A stretch of DNA of 64,000 bases from the NCBI GenBank assembly GCA_023425025.1, contig JAFADG010000047.1:42297-106296 (forward strand), read 5' to 3'. Below are positions 33,990 through 43,030 of the stretch, one piece after another. The position numbers and the translations under genes are program-made. The notes under the pieces were generated by a model. It was not told the origin of the DNA and ran no database searches. It saw only the letters and a program-made list of their open reading frames with translations. This stretch comes from Bacillota bacterium (GTDB lineage Bacteria; Bacillota; Clostridia; Christensenellales; Aristaeellaceae). Position 1 is the first letter of the stretch. Every line of letters begins with the position of its first letter.

Positions 33990-34895
33990 TCAGCCCTTCA
34001 CGGAACCGATGGTCACGCCCTTGACAAAGTGCTTTTGCACAAACGGATAGAGAATCATGACAGGGACGCTGGATACGATGATCAGCGAATATTTCATCAT
34101 CTCCACCAGCGCTTCCAGGCGCGCCTTTTCCGCCAGCTCCGCCGCGGTCATCACGCTTTTTGTCTGGCTGAGGGAGTTTTGCAAAAGGATGCTGCGCAAT
34201 TCCAGCTGCAAGGGCCATTTGTTCCGGTTGGTGATGTACAGCAGCGCGTTGAAATAGGAGTTCCAGTGGCCCACGCCGTAATACAGCACCAGAATGGCCG
34301 TGATGGCCCCGGACAGGGGCAGCACGATGCTCAGAAAAAACCGGGTGTTGCCGCAGCCGTCCAGCTTTGCCGCCTCCAGCAGTTCCTGGGGGATATTGGT
34401 TTTGAAGAAGGTCCTGGCCACGATCATGTTGTATACCGTCACCGCCCCCGGGATGATCAGCGCCCACATGCTGTCCATCAGCCCGGTATTTTTGACTACC
34501 AGGTAGGTGGGCATCAGGCCGCCGCTTACGAACATGGTCAGCATATAAAAGAACATGATGGGCCTGCCGGCAAAAAAGTCCTTGCGGGACAGGGCGTAGG
34601 CGGTAGGCAGGGTCACCAGCAGGTTGACCGTCACGCCCACCACGGCGTACAGCAGGGAGTTGGCGAAACCCCGCATCACCGTGCTTTCCCGAAACACGCG
34701 GGCATAGCCGTCCAGCGTAAAGCCAATGGGGTAGAACGTTACCTCGCCCCGGGCCACGGGAACGGGGTCGCTGATGGAGGAGATGATGATAAAGTACAGC
34801 GGATACGCCACCACCAGAAAGACCAGCGTCAGCAGGATAAACAAAATGATATCGAATATCCGGTCCCCGGCGGACCTGCTTCTGGAAATCTCCAT
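33990..34895 (-). CDS. Sugar ABC transporter permease, LplC/YtcP type
   Basis: Second membrane subunit of the importer. It starts at MEISRSRSAGDR (34895), after a purine-rich GGGGGGAG. The 301 residues contain six membrane helices and the permease-ATPase coupling motif EAAKLDGCGNTRFFLSIVLP. The C-terminal YPFVQKHFVKGVTIGSVKG is typical of this subfamily. Only 17 bp separate it from the upstream permease. No ATPase gene is present here; such importers usually share a genome-wide ATPase (MsmK-like). Confidence 0.92.
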   Translation of the reverse strand: MEISRSRSAGDRIFDIILFILLTLVFLVVAYPLYFIIISSISDPVPVARGEVTFYPIGFTLDGYARVFRESTVMRGFANSLLYAVVGVTVNLLVTLPTAYALSRKDFFAGRPIMFFYMLTMFVSGGLMPTYLVVKNTGLMDSMWALIIPGAVTVYNMIVARTFFKTNIPQELLEAAKLDGCGNTRFFLSIVLPLSGAITAILVLYYGVGHWNSYFNALLYITNRNKWPLQLELRSILLQNSLSQTKSVMTAAELAEKARLEALVEMMKYSLIIVSSVPVMILYPFVQKHFVKGVTIGSVKG

Positions 34896-34912
34896 ACCCT
34901 CTCCCCCCTTCC

Positions 34913-35851
34913 TCACCACAGGCTGTTTTCGGATACCTTGGCGGCGATCCAGTTCACGCTCACCAGCAGTACGGCGTTCACCGCGGAATTGAACAGGCCG
35001 ATGGCCGCGGAAAAGGAGATATCGTTGTTGATCAGGCCCACCTGGTAAACGTACGTGGAAATGATCTGGGAAACGCCCTGGTTCAAATCGTTTTGCAGGG
35101 CGAAGGCCTTTTCAAAGCCGATGGACAGCACGCTGCCGCAGTTGAGGATCAGCAGCATGGTGGCCACGGGGACCAGGGCGGGCAGGTCGATGTAGCGTAT
35201 CCTTTGCAGCTTGGATGCGCCGTCCACCACCGCGGCCTCATGGTATTCGGGGCTGACGCCGGACAGGGCGGCAAAGTAGATGACCGAGTTCCAGCCCGTG
35301 CTTTGCCATACGCCCGACCAGACATAAATGTGCCGCCAGTAGGATTGCTTGCCCATGAAGTTGACGGCTTCCCCGCCCAGGCTTTTGATCAGCGTGTTCA
35401 CCATGCCCACCCGCGGAGAAAGGAAAAGGATGAGCATGCCGCACATGACCACCACCGATATGAAATACGGCGCGTAGGTCACGGCCTGGATAAGCTTGCG
35501 GTAGCGGGCATGGCGAAAGGAATTGAGCATCAGCGCCAGCGCGATGGCGATGGGAAAGCTGGCGGCGATGGAATAAGCGCTGAGTATAAACGTGTTGTAG
35601 ATGATCTGCCAGGCGTCGGCGGAATTGAAAAACCGCTGAAAATGCTGCAGGCCCACCCAGGGGCTGCCCCAGATGCCCCGGCGGGCGGAAAACCTGCGAA
35701 AAGCGATCTGCAGGCCGTACAGGGGAAGATAATGATAAATAAATGTGATCACAATCCCCGGCACGCAAAAAAGCAGCAGATCGAAATTCCCTTTGGGGCG
35801 TATCTTCTTTGGCCTGGGTGCCGGCAAAGAGGCCGGACGCTTGGTGGTCAT
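34913..35851 (-). CDS. Sugar ABC transporter permease, LplB type
   Basis: First membrane subunit of the importer, 312 residues from MTTKRPASLP (35851), with AAAGGAG 8 nt upstream. A basic N-terminus is followed by six membrane helices, the periplasmic-side ISPWVG-like segment (GSPWVGLQHFQRFF) and the EAA loop HEAAVVDGASKLQRIRYIDLP. First gene of the importer-fucosidase operon and divergent from the AraC regulator. Confidence 0.92.
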   Translation of the reverse strand: MTTKRPASLPAPRPKKIRPKGNFDLLLFCVPGIVITFIYHYLPLYGLQIAFRRFSARRGIWGSPWVGLQHFQRFFNSADAWQIIYNTFILSAYSIAASFPIAIALALMLNSFRHARYRKLIQAVTYAPYFISVVVMCGMLILFLSPRVGMVNTLIKSLGGEAVNFMGKQSYWRHIYVWSGVWQSTGWNSVIYFAALSGVSPEYHEAAVVDGASKLQRIRYIDLPALVPVATMLLILNCGSVLSIGFEKAFALQNDLNQGVSQIISTYVYQVGLINNDISFSAAIGLFNSAVNAVLLVSVNWIAAKVSENSLW

Positions 35852-35916
35852 GGCAACAGCTCCTTTATGCAGCTTCAGGAAAAATACCAAGAAACATGCC
35901 CTATCGCCGGCATGTA

Positions 35917-35945
35917 TTGCGCGATCTCCATCTATTTATTATAAT
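35917..35945 (+). promoter_or_regulatory. Promoter of the AraC gene in the divergent control region
   Basis: TTGCGC (35917-35922), 17-bp spacer, TATAAT (35940-35945). The same AT core also reads TATAAT on the minus strand (35938-35943) and may serve the importer operon. Confidence 0.55.
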
Positions 35946-36022
35946 ACCAGACAGAAGCGGTTTTGGAAGAGGCAATATTGTGCTAGATTCTCACTATCTT
36001 GCTATTTTTCCGGGAGGCGCAA

Positions 36023-36946
36023 ATGAAGGATACCATGCAGTATGAAGAGCTGATCTATGACGACCCCGCTTTCCCCGTGGTTCACCATGCGGATTATTTG
36101 GCCAGCACGCGCCGTTCGATTTATACAAACTGGCATAGTGGCATCGAACTTTTGTACTGTTTTGCCGGGGAAGGCCATGTTTTGGCCGGGTCTCACAAGC
36201 ACTTCTTCCGCGAAGGCGAGCTGGCCGTTATTGGCAGCAATGTGATCCATACCATCCGCGCCGATTCGCAAACCTGCGAATATTACTGCATTATTGTTGA
36301 CCACGCGTTTTTGGTAGCCCATGGGCTGCCGGAGGAAAACCTCCACGCGACGCTGGTGGCAAAGGATGATTTGGCCGGCACTTGCAAGGAAATTATATGG
36401 GAATTGAAGGAACGCGAGAACTACTATAAAACACAGGTTCTGTCCCTGCTGCTTTCGCTGTTTGTGCGGCTGTACAGAAAAAGCGAAAAGACCGTGCTGG
36501 CCGATGAAACCGGGGGTGAAAGCAAGCGCAGCGCCTATATCATGAAGGCCCTGCGTTATATACGCCAGCATCTGTGCGAGCCCATCGCCCTCGATGACAT
36601 CTGCCGGGAGGTGGCCATGAGCCGGTACTATTTCTGCCATCTGTTCCGCGCCTACACAGGCATGACCGTGATCAGCTATATCAACATGCTTCGCTGTGCC
36701 CTGGCCCGGAGCCTGATGCTGGAAAAGCAGTTCAACGTATCCGAGGCCGCGAAATACCTTGGCATAACAAATCTGTCCTATTTCGGGCAGATGTACAAAA
36801 AGTACATGGGCGTGCTCCCCTCCCGGGAGAGCATCAGGGAAAACCCCGAGCTTTCTCAAACCGACCCCATGAGCCTGGAGGTGGAGAACAAGGTATACGG
36901 CGTACTGCGCTACGGCGTGACGTTTGACCAAATCTACCGGGTATAG
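36023..36946 (+). CDS. AraC family regulator with cupin sensor
   Basis: A 307-residue transcription factor. ATG 36023 (MKDTMQYEELI) is 5 nt after GGGAGG. The N-terminal cupin-like sensor (residues ~20-130) contains YTNWHSGIELLYCFAGEG. The C-terminal DNA-binding domain (~180-280) has two helix-turn-helix units: IALDDICREVAMSRYYFCHL and NVSEAAKYLGITNLSYFGQM. It lies divergent from the importer/fucosidase operon and 23 bp before the GH18 gene, so it probably activates both in response to the sugar. Confidence 0.88.
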   Translation: MKDTMQYEELIYDDPAFPVVHHADYLASTRRSIYTNWHSGIELLYCFAGEGHVLAGSHKHFFREGELAVIGSNVIHTIRADSQTCEYYCIIVDHAFLVAHGLPEENLHATLVAKDDLAGTCKEIIWELKERENYYKTQVLSLLLSLFVRLYRKSEKTVLADETGGESKRSAYIMKALRYIRQHLCEPIALDDICREVAMSRYYFCHLFRAYTGMTVISYINMLRCALARSLMLEKQFNVSEAAKYLGITNLSYFGQMYKKYMGVLPSRESIRENPELSQTDPMSLEVENKVYGVLRYGVTFDQIYRV

Positions 36947-36969
36947 CAAAAGCCAAAGGAGAGAAAACC

Positions 36970-37986
36970 ATGCAAAAACCGCTCATTCTGGGCTACGTGA
37001 CAAACCGGTCGCTGCCCACGGTCACACCGGAGGACGCCTGCCGCCTGACACACATCAACCTGGCGTTTGCCACCGTCCGCGGCGGCCTTGCGGATATAAG
37101 CGGCCTTGGGAACATTGATAAGGTAAAGGAAATGCGCGCCTATAACCCTTCCCTCAAAGCCGTTTTGTCCATCGGCGGATGGGGCGCGGGCGGTTTTTCC
37201 GCCATGGCCATGACCGAAAACGGCCGGCGGGCCTTTGCCCTGTCCGTGGAAGAAATACTGGACAGGCACGCGCTGGACGGCGTGGATATCGACTGGGAAT
37301 ACCCCTGCAGCAGCCAGGCCGGGATCGACGCGGACGAAAGAGACCGGGAAAACTTCACCCACCTGCTCAAAGCGCTGCGGGAGGCGGCGGGAGAAAGAAT
37401 CGTATCCATCGCGGCCGGGGCGGGAGAATACTTTGTACGCGATACGGAAATGGACAAGGTTTCCGCCCTCCTTGACTATGTGCAGCTGATGACCTACGAC
37501 ATGCGCGGCGGCTTTTGCCGCCAGGCCGGGCACCACAGCGCGCTGTACCCCTCCGCCGGGGACACGCCGGGGCGGGATGCCGCGTCGGCGGCCGAGCTGT
37601 TTCACGACGCCGGCGTGCCCCTGGAAAAACTGATTCTTGGCGCGGCGTTTTATTCCCGGCGCTGGCGCGGCGTGCCGGACATCGGCTATGGGCTTTTGCA
37701 GCCCGCCGACACCGCCGGGGAGTTCGGCCCCGGCTATGGCGAGCTGATAACTGGGTATATTGGCAAAAACGGCTGGACGCGCCATTGGGACGACACAGCG
37801 AAAGCGCCGTTCCTCTTTAACGGTTCGGAGTTTCTCAGCTATGACGACAGCGAATCCATCCGGCACAAGTGCGCCTATGTATTGGAAAAGGAGCTGGGCG
37901 GTATCATGTATTGGGAGCATGGCTGCGATAATACCCATAGCCTGCTGAAGGTCATGGCGGAGCATTTGGCAGACCGCGGCCGCTGA
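36970..37986 (+). CDS. GH18 family glycoside hydrolase (chitinase/ENGase-like)
   Basis: Acts on beta-1,4-linked N-acetylglucosamine. The 338-residue TIM barrel has the family signature LDGVDIDWEYP with catalytic Glu110, the SIGGWG substrate motif (residues ~66-71) and YVQLMTYDMRGG. There is no signal peptide, so the enzyme is intracellular and probably trims imported chitobiose-type or N-glycan fragments. AAAGGAGAG precedes the ATG. Co-directional with and close to the AraC regulator. Confidence 0.88.
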   Translation: MQKPLILGYVTNRSLPTVTPEDACRLTHINLAFATVRGGLADISGLGNIDKVKEMRAYNPSLKAVLSIGGWGAGGFSAMAMTENGRRAFALSVEEILDRHALDGVDIDWEYPCSSQAGIDADERDRENFTHLLKALREAAGERIVSIAAGAGEYFVRDTEMDKVSALLDYVQLMTYDMRGGFCRQAGHHSALYPSAGDTPGRDAASAAELFHDAGVPLEKLILGAAFYSRRWRGVPDIGYGLLQPADTAGEFGPGYGELITGYIGKNGWTRHWDDTAKAPFLFNGSEFLSYDDSESIRHKCAYVLEKELGGIMYWEHGCDNTHSLLKVMAEHLADRGR

Positions 37987-38147
37987 GGCGCCGGCGGACG
38001 CATGGCGTGCATCGCCTGGTGACAACGAAAGAGCAGTCAGGATCAAGCGCTTCTGCATGCATTTGATGTGCGTTGCGCTTTGGCAAACACTTTTGGCAAC
38101 CTACACTTTGAAACGATGGCTTTGAATCAATAAACGATAGCCCAAGC

Positions 38148-38246
38148 GAAGCAGCCAAAGCAATCCAAACCCCCAAGGTTTGGATTGCTTTGGCTGCTTT
38201 CTATCTTTCCTTGTTTTACGCAGGCATTAGCCCGCTCTTTCTTTTA
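38148..38246 (+). repeat. Palindromic dispersed repeat, copy B (perfect palindrome)
   Basis: A perfect 23-bp inverted repeat, 38149-38171 with 38177-38199, and a CCCAA loop, followed by a shared tail containing TTTTACGCAGGC and CCCGCTCTTT. It could fold into a very stable hairpin and may also terminate the GH18 transcript, but decayed copies at 29954 and 42187 show it is a repeat family. Confidence 0.8.
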
Positions 38247-38324
38247 TTCGAAATGGATCGCATTTTTGTGAACATACCATTATGAAGCAGCAAGAAATTC
38301 ATCATTTTGACTGTTCCCGTATGG

Positions 38325-38353
38325 TTGACAACGCTGGCAATCAATGCTAAAAT
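38325..38353 (+). promoter_or_regulatory. Promoter upstream of the thioredoxin-like/symporter operon
   Basis: TTGACA (38325-38330), 17-bp spacer, TAAAAT (38348-38353) with TGn extension (38345-38347). It gives a leader of about 190 nt before the thioredoxin-like gene. Confidence 0.8.
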
Positions 38354-38386
38354 CAATTATTCCTATATGAATAGGGGGTAATTAAA

Positions 38387-38506
38387 GTGGCGCCTGCTCC
38401 GGCCAATAAGGTGAATGCGCACAGCTACGGCATCTTGCGGATTCTTTTGTCTTCCAAAGCGTATCCGCGATGTTATGGTTTCCTTCCGGCCAAAGTAAAC
38501 CCGTGA
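38387..38506 (+). CDS. Small ORF in the leader of the thioredoxin-like gene
   Basis: A 39-codon frame starting GTG (MAPAPANKVNAHSYGIL), 7 nt after AGGGGG, between the promoter and the thioredoxin-like gene. No homology is recognised. It may be a leader peptide, a small protein or chance. Confidence 0.3.
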   Translation: MAPAPANKVNAHSYGILRILLSSKAYPRCYGFLPAKVNP

Positions 38507-38551
38507 TCATAAAACAATAATGAGTGACGATTTTAGGGAGGAGACCACACC

Positions 38552-40291
38552 ATGAAAAAATCCGTATCCATCCTGCGCCGTGCCTTTGCCGTGATGCTTG
38601 GCGCCATCTTGTTCGCCTCGCTGCTGCCTGGCGCTGCGCTTGCCGGTTCCCTGACGCAGAGCGTCCACGCGGGCAATTTTGACGTGTATGACTATTTCGT
38701 TGACGCATATGGCCTGACTGCTGAAAAAGCGTATCCGGCGGATGGCGAGCCGTACTATTACCGCACCTTTTTTGAAAAGACCATCAACGAGCGGGGTGTG
38801 ACCGTTCCCGTTTACCATCCGTTCCAGACGCTCCTCTATGAGGAGTTTCAGTACCTGCTCCAAAGCCAGAAGGAAGAGGATCTGGGCTACTATGCCATCG
38901 TCTTTGGCGGCGAGTGGGAGGCAAAGACCGCCGATGTACTGGATAGTGTAAACCAGGCCGCCGCCGCAATTGCCGCGGCACACACTACCTACCGTGAGGA
39001 TTCCAACGGCAAGCAGGTCAAAGATGACGACGCGTTCATCAACGCGGTATACAATTTTGACTTCAAGCTCAACGGCGGCGTACAGATCGAAGCGCGGCTC
39101 GCCGAATACGGCTTCCCTACCCCGGCGGAAGAGTACGACACGGACATCCGCACCGATCTGACGGGCTACGGCAGCGGCGACAACCGCAAAACAACAACGA
39201 ATCTTTACAAAACGCTGTATGATACGCTGAATGTACCTTCCGACGCGCCGGCTGCTTTTACCAGCGGTAATACGGTTGCCGTCAAGGGCGGTGCGGAGCT
39301 CTCGAATGAAATCGCATCGCTGAACGCGATTTCCAGCCCTTCCGTGCTCCTCATCCGCAAGGAGCTTGTGGGCGACAGCGTCAAAAACACGGTGGTTGAT
39401 TTTCTGGACGCGCAGACAGTTGATTTCACGGATGCGGCCGCCAAGCAGGAATTCACCGCCAAGGTGTGGGATCTTTTGAGCAAAGCGCCGGAAGGCCTTC
39501 AGAAGTTTGATTTCTTCCGCCACATCTGGGGTGTGATCAATCAGGATTTCGTCAGCACCTTCAACGGGCAGGGCTATTCTGTGACCTACAACAACCTGAC
39601 GGATCCCGATCACATTTTCCACACCGTGACTTATCCGGAACTCGTCCGCATCCTAAAGAGCGAAGGCAACTACGCCATCTACTTCGGCGGCGCGTGGTGC
39701 CCCTATTCCAAGGGCTTCCTGGCCCCGCTGAACCTGATCGCAAAATCCTACGACGTGAATGCGATCTATGTCTACGACCCGCGCATCGACGGTATCAGCG
39801 GCACCACCATGATCCGCGCGGCGGAATCGGGCAGCGGCCTGTTCCAGCGGCTGTACGCAAACCTGATGACCTATTTCGGCGTAGACTACAACTCTTTCGC
39901 CTTCCCATCCTCCCATGACACGCTGAGCGTGAAGCTGGGCGTGGCGGACGAGGACGTGGAAATCGCGGGCCGCAAGCTGACCAAGATTGGCGTGCCGACG
40001 CTGGTCGGATACAATAGGGACAACGTCAACGAGGACGGCGAGCCCGCGCCGCTGTTCGGCACGGCCAGCACGGCGGACACGTTTGGCAACATCGTGACCG
40101 GCTCCTCCGAGCCCGTGCCCTACGCGGCCGAATATGCGCCGGACGAACCGAAGGAAGGCGTGCTTTACTACAAAGACGCTTCCTACCTGGAAGCCTTCCG
40201 GCTCTCCGTACCCGGGCGGCGCGAGGAAAACAATATCATCCGCTTCCTGGACGCGTTCTTTGAGGGACAGCTGACTTACAAGCTGAAATAA
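38552..40291 (+). CDS. Secreted protein with two thioredoxin-like domains
   Basis: A 579-residue exported protein. The signal peptide is ~1-31 (ending ALAG). Two related domains share the same frame around their active-site strand: YYAIVFGGEWEAKT at ~115-125 and YAIYFGGAWCPYSKGF at ~374-389. The first lacks cysteine, and the second has CPYS instead of CxxC. Cys383 is the only cysteine seen in the whole mature chain, so ordinary disulfide exchange by a CxxC pair is impossible; a monothiol, ligand-binding or mixed-disulfide role is more likely. It is followed by a TcyP-like symporter and a small secreted protein with one Cys. Confidence 0.75.
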   Translation: MKKSVSILRRAFAVMLGAILFASLLPGAALAGSLTQSVHAGNFDVYDYFVDAYGLTAEKAYPADGEPYYYRTFFEKTINERGVTVPVYHPFQTLLYEEFQYLLQSQKEEDLGYYAIVFGGEWEAKTADVLDSVNQAAAAIAAAHTTYREDSNGKQVKDDDAFINAVYNFDFKLNGGVQIEARLAEYGFPTPAEEYDTDIRTDLTGYGSGDNRKTTTNLYKTLYDTLNVPSDAPAAFTSGNTVAVKGGAELSNEIASLNAISSPSVLLIRKELVGDSVKNTVVDFLDAQTVDFTDAAAKQEFTAKVWDLLSKAPEGLQKFDFFRHIWGVINQDFVSTFNGQGYSVTYNNLTDPDHIFHTVTYPELVRILKSEGNYAIYFGGAWCPYSKGFLAPLNLIAKSYDVNAIYVYDPRIDGISGTTMIRAAESGSGLFQRLYANLMTYFGVDYNSFAFPSSHDTLSVKLGVADEDVEIAGRKLTKIGVPTLVGYNRDNVNEDGEPAPLFGTASTADTFGNIVTGSSEPVPYAAEYAPDEPKEGVLYYKDASYLEAFRLSVPGRREENNIIRFLDAFFEGQLTYKLK

Positions 40292-40399
40292 CCCACAATT
40301 CCGCAAGGGCAGCAGGGGCACGGTACGCCGTGCCCCTTCCGGCTGCCATGCCGCGGGGATTATGCCTGATCCAAAACAAAATGTTGGGGGGACTATCTA

Positions 40400-41809
40400 T
40401 TGAATGGGATTTCGGCGTTGGGCGCCGTTATCGCAGCCGCGTTGGTGATCATCTTTCTTGCGCTTATGGCCGCGCTCGCACTATTCAGGCGGACACGCTA
40501 CGGCGCTGGGGACGCGGACGGAAAACCGGCAAAGAAGCCGAGCTTTGGCATTACCATGCTTGCTGCTCTTTTCCTGGGCGCGGTGTACGGCGTCATCCTC
40601 AAGGGCATCTGGGGCATGGGCGTGCCTGCGGCGCAAGGCGTGAACGTCGCGCTGGAATGGATCGACATTCCCGAGAAGCTCTTCCTCAAAGCATTGGAGC
40701 TCATTGTCGTGCCGTTGGTGCTGATCTCCATCATCCGTTCATTCATCAAGGCCGGTGTCAACCGCGAATCCGGCAAGTCCAGCATGCGCGTGCTGTCCGT
40801 GCTGCTGTTCACCGTTGCGGCATCCGGCGCGATCGGGTACGCGTTTGTGCGGCTGTTCCGGCTGGACCCGTCGGCGCTCTCCGTCACCAGCACGGCCTCG
40901 AACACACCTACGACCATCATCGATACCATATTGAACATCGTCCCGAATAATCTGTTCAAAGCGCTCTCCTCCAACAGCGCGCTGCCTATCGTGTTCCTGG
41001 GCGTGCTGATTGCCGCGTCGGCCATCGCGGTGCGCAAGTACAACGAGGACCTTGCGGCAAAGTTCGAGACGGGCATCGAGATCCTCTATGAAATTATCGG
41101 CACCATCGTGGACTTCGTGATCGCCTTTACACCGTTCTCCGTCATCAGCATGGTATCCATGCAGATCGCGGTCAACGATTGGCGCGTGTTCCTGACGCTG
41201 GGCAGGTTCATCGGCGCGTTTTACGCAGGCATCGCCGCCATCGCGCTGATGCACGTGCTCATCTTGATCATCAGCGGCGTGAACCTGAAGGAATACTTCA
41301 AGAAGACCGCGAACACGTATCTGTTCGCGCTCACGTCCATGTCAAGCCTCGCCACGCTGCCGCTGACGATACAGAGCCAAAAGGATCTGGGCGTGTCCGA
41401 GGAAACGGCGAACCTGTCCGGCACGCTGGGCACCTGCATCGGGCAGAATGCGTGCGCCGGCCTTTACCCGGCGATGCTGGCGACTATCGTCGCACTGGCG
41501 CTTGGGCAAAACCCGTGGACATGGGAATTTGGCATCCAGCTTGTGCTGTTCACGGCAATCAGCTCCATTGGCGTGGCGGGCGTGGGCGGCGGCAATATCC
41601 AGGCTTCGCTGCTGCTGCTGGCAATGATGGGCTTGCCGTATCAGCTGATTACACTGTTCCTGTCCATCGATTTCGTCGTCGGGTTCGGCCGTCCGCCAAT
41701 CAACGCGGGCGACTCCATCCTGGCAGGCGTAGTGGCACAGAAGTGGTCGGACCGCGCCAATAGACGCAGGGCACTGCGAGAAGGTACGGCCGTTAGCTCG
41801 CAATCATAA
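40400..41809 (+). CDS. Cation:dicarboxylate/cystine symporter (DAACS family, TcyP-like)
   Basis: A 469-residue inner-membrane symporter with about nine hydrophobic segments and the family's re-entrant hairpins: LELIVVPLVLISIIRSFIKA, and the Ser/Asn-rich FALTSMSSLATLPLTIQSQ and LGTCIGQNACAGLYPA. The first two helices and the loop with a Trp/Gly stretch match L-cystine importer TcyP better than glutamate (GltP) or C4-dicarboxylate (DctA) carriers. The start is TTG 40400 with GGGGGG 9 nt upstream; no in-frame ATG is near. Cystine transport would suit its thiol-protein neighbours but is inferred. Confidence 0.85.
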   Translation: MNGISALGAVIAAALVIIFLALMAALALFRRTRYGAGDADGKPAKKPSFGITMLAALFLGAVYGVILKGIWGMGVPAAQGVNVALEWIDIPEKLFLKALELIVVPLVLISIIRSFIKAGVNRESGKSSMRVLSVLLFTVAASGAIGYAFVRLFRLDPSALSVTSTASNTPTTIIDTILNIVPNNLFKALSSNSALPIVFLGVLIAASAIAVRKYNEDLAAKFETGIEILYEIIGTIVDFVIAFTPFSVISMVSMQIAVNDWRVFLTLGRFIGAFYAGIAAIALMHVLILIISGVNLKEYFKKTANTYLFALTSMSSLATLPLTIQSQKDLGVSEETANLSGTLGTCIGQNACAGLYPAMLATIVALALGQNPWTWEFGIQLVLFTAISSIGVAGVGGGNIQASLLLLAMMGLPYQLITLFLSIDFVVGFGRPPINAGDSILAGVVAQKWSDRANRRRALREGTAVSSQS

Positions 41810-41830
41810 GCTATTATCAGGAGGATCATG

Positions 41831-42172
41831 ATGAAACCATTTAGAGGCTTCTTTGCGCTGGCAGTGGTTTTAGTCGCGGCTGCGGTGCTATTTTCCGTAT
41901 TGGGCAGCGTGGATGGCCTGGCCGGTTCAGCGGGGTATGCCGCTGCCCTGGGCAACCCGGATACGCCGACTATCGGGAACACAGTGCCTAAGGCATCTGC
42001 CGCAACCGCACCGCCGGCAGCGTCCGGCGGCAATCCGTTTCGAAATAGCGGCGCTTCCCCAAGCAGTGAGCCCGTGGCTGACGCTCCCGCCGCCAAAGCA
42101 CCCGCATCTTCTATCGGCATTGACCTGAACTCGTTGCCCGCCGCACAATTGGAAACCTGTGTAGAGCCGTAA
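41831..42172 (+). CDS. Small secreted or anchored Ala/Pro-rich protein
   Basis: A 113-residue protein. A hydrophobic N-terminal segment (residues ~8-28, FALAVVLVAAAVLFSVLGS) is followed by a low-complexity Ala/Pro/Ser tail ending LETCVEP, with one cysteine four residues from the end. ATG 41831 is 6 nt after AGGAGG (ATG 41828 is the alternative). It is 21 bp after the symporter stop, so last gene of a three-gene operon. No family recognised. The exposed C-terminal Cys might pair with the single Cys of the thioredoxin-like protein; this is speculation. Confidence 0.6.
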   Translation: MKPFRGFFALAVVLVAAAVLFSVLGSVDGLAGSAGYAAALGNPDTPTIGNTVPKASAATAPPAASGGNPFRNSGASPSSEPVADAPAAKAPASSIGIDLNSLPAAQLETCVEP

Positions 42173-42186
42173 CAAATAAAAAATTG

Positions 42187-42247
42187 GAAGCGACAAAAGC
42201 AATCCGAATTCTCATGGTTTGGAAAGCAATGGTTGCTTCTTATTTTC
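42187..42247 (+). repeat. Palindromic dispersed repeat, copy C (decayed)
   Basis: Imperfect palindrome aligned over ~55 bp with copies A and B (shared AAAGCAATCC and GGTTTGGA blocks). It sits just past the end of the three-gene operon and before a chemotaxis-receptor remnant. Confidence 0.65.
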
Positions 42248-42530
42248 TTAATTCCATCGGGCTTTAGATGCCTCTGTATTTATGACCAAATAAAATGTGT
42301 TCCAATGACACCCAAATATTCGACAGAAAAGTAAGGCATACAAAGAGTCTCGGCTTCTTCCAAAGGTTGATCGACGATAACGAGATATGGATGCAAGTCT
42401 TGTTGGTTTCTCCGGGCTTGGTCACCATGCAATCAAGCGTGTGGCGGGTTTCGCCTATCCTAAGCCACTCTATCTCTAATACCAAATGCTAAACGTTCTC
42501 ACACATGGCTCGTTGCTAATCATACAGCAA

Positions 42531-43030
42531 TATGGTGGCGGCATCGTCCCCATGTATGACGCTTACGGCAAATTTATGGGCGTCGCGATCACCGATATCG
42601 ACCTGACGGCACTGCCGGAAAGGGCTTTGCGGTAGTGGCGGACGAGGTCCGTTGCCTCGCTTCCAAATCGGCGGAAGCCGCCAAGCAGACCGCGGAGCTG
42701 ATCAAACGCTCTGTGGCTTCGGTTGCCGACGGTTCGCGGATTACTTTGGCGACGGCTGAAATTTCGCAAAATGTTATGGTAAGGTCGGCTCTATCCAATG
42801 ATGGGCTTAACAAAATCGAGCAGTCTTCCGCAGAGCAGCGCCATCGGCCAGATCCGCCAGGGGCTTATCCAGGTTTCCGCCATTGTACAGACCAACGCGG
42901 CCGCCTCCGAGGAAAACTCCGCCACCAGCGTCATCATATGTCCGCCCAGGCCGCCGCTTTGCGGGAAGAAGCCGGCCGGTTCAGGCTGTATACGGACGTG
43001 GAAAAGGAAAGGAAGGGAAAGCCTAATGCT
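42531..43030 (+). pseudogene. Chemotaxis receptor (MCP) remnant
   Basis: A short piece of an extracellular Cache-type sensor (GGIVPMYDAYGKFMGVAITD) is joined, in a different frame, to the signalling domain of a methyl-accepting chemotaxis protein (GKGFAVVADEVRCLASKS, AKQTAELIKRSV). The HAMP domain and first half of the signalling domain are therefore deleted. Two more frame changes follow (SSAIGQIRQGLIQVSAIVQT, then SAQAAALREEAGRFRLY, the usual MCP end). No start codon remains. A single-event deletion followed by decay is the simplest history. No other chemotaxis gene is in the window. Confidence 0.85.

Noticed and set aside
32230..34050. 606-codon plus-strand frame opposite the solute-binding protein
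   Set aside because: Mirror frame of a well-supported gene; no family match and no ribosome site. The same holds for plus-strand 5251-6225 and minus-strand 62234-63598.
33907..34467. N-terminal extension of the solute-binding protein to 715 residues
   Set aside because: It overlaps the permease gene, lacks a ribosome site, and the signal peptide and AAGGAGG at 33906 fix the start.
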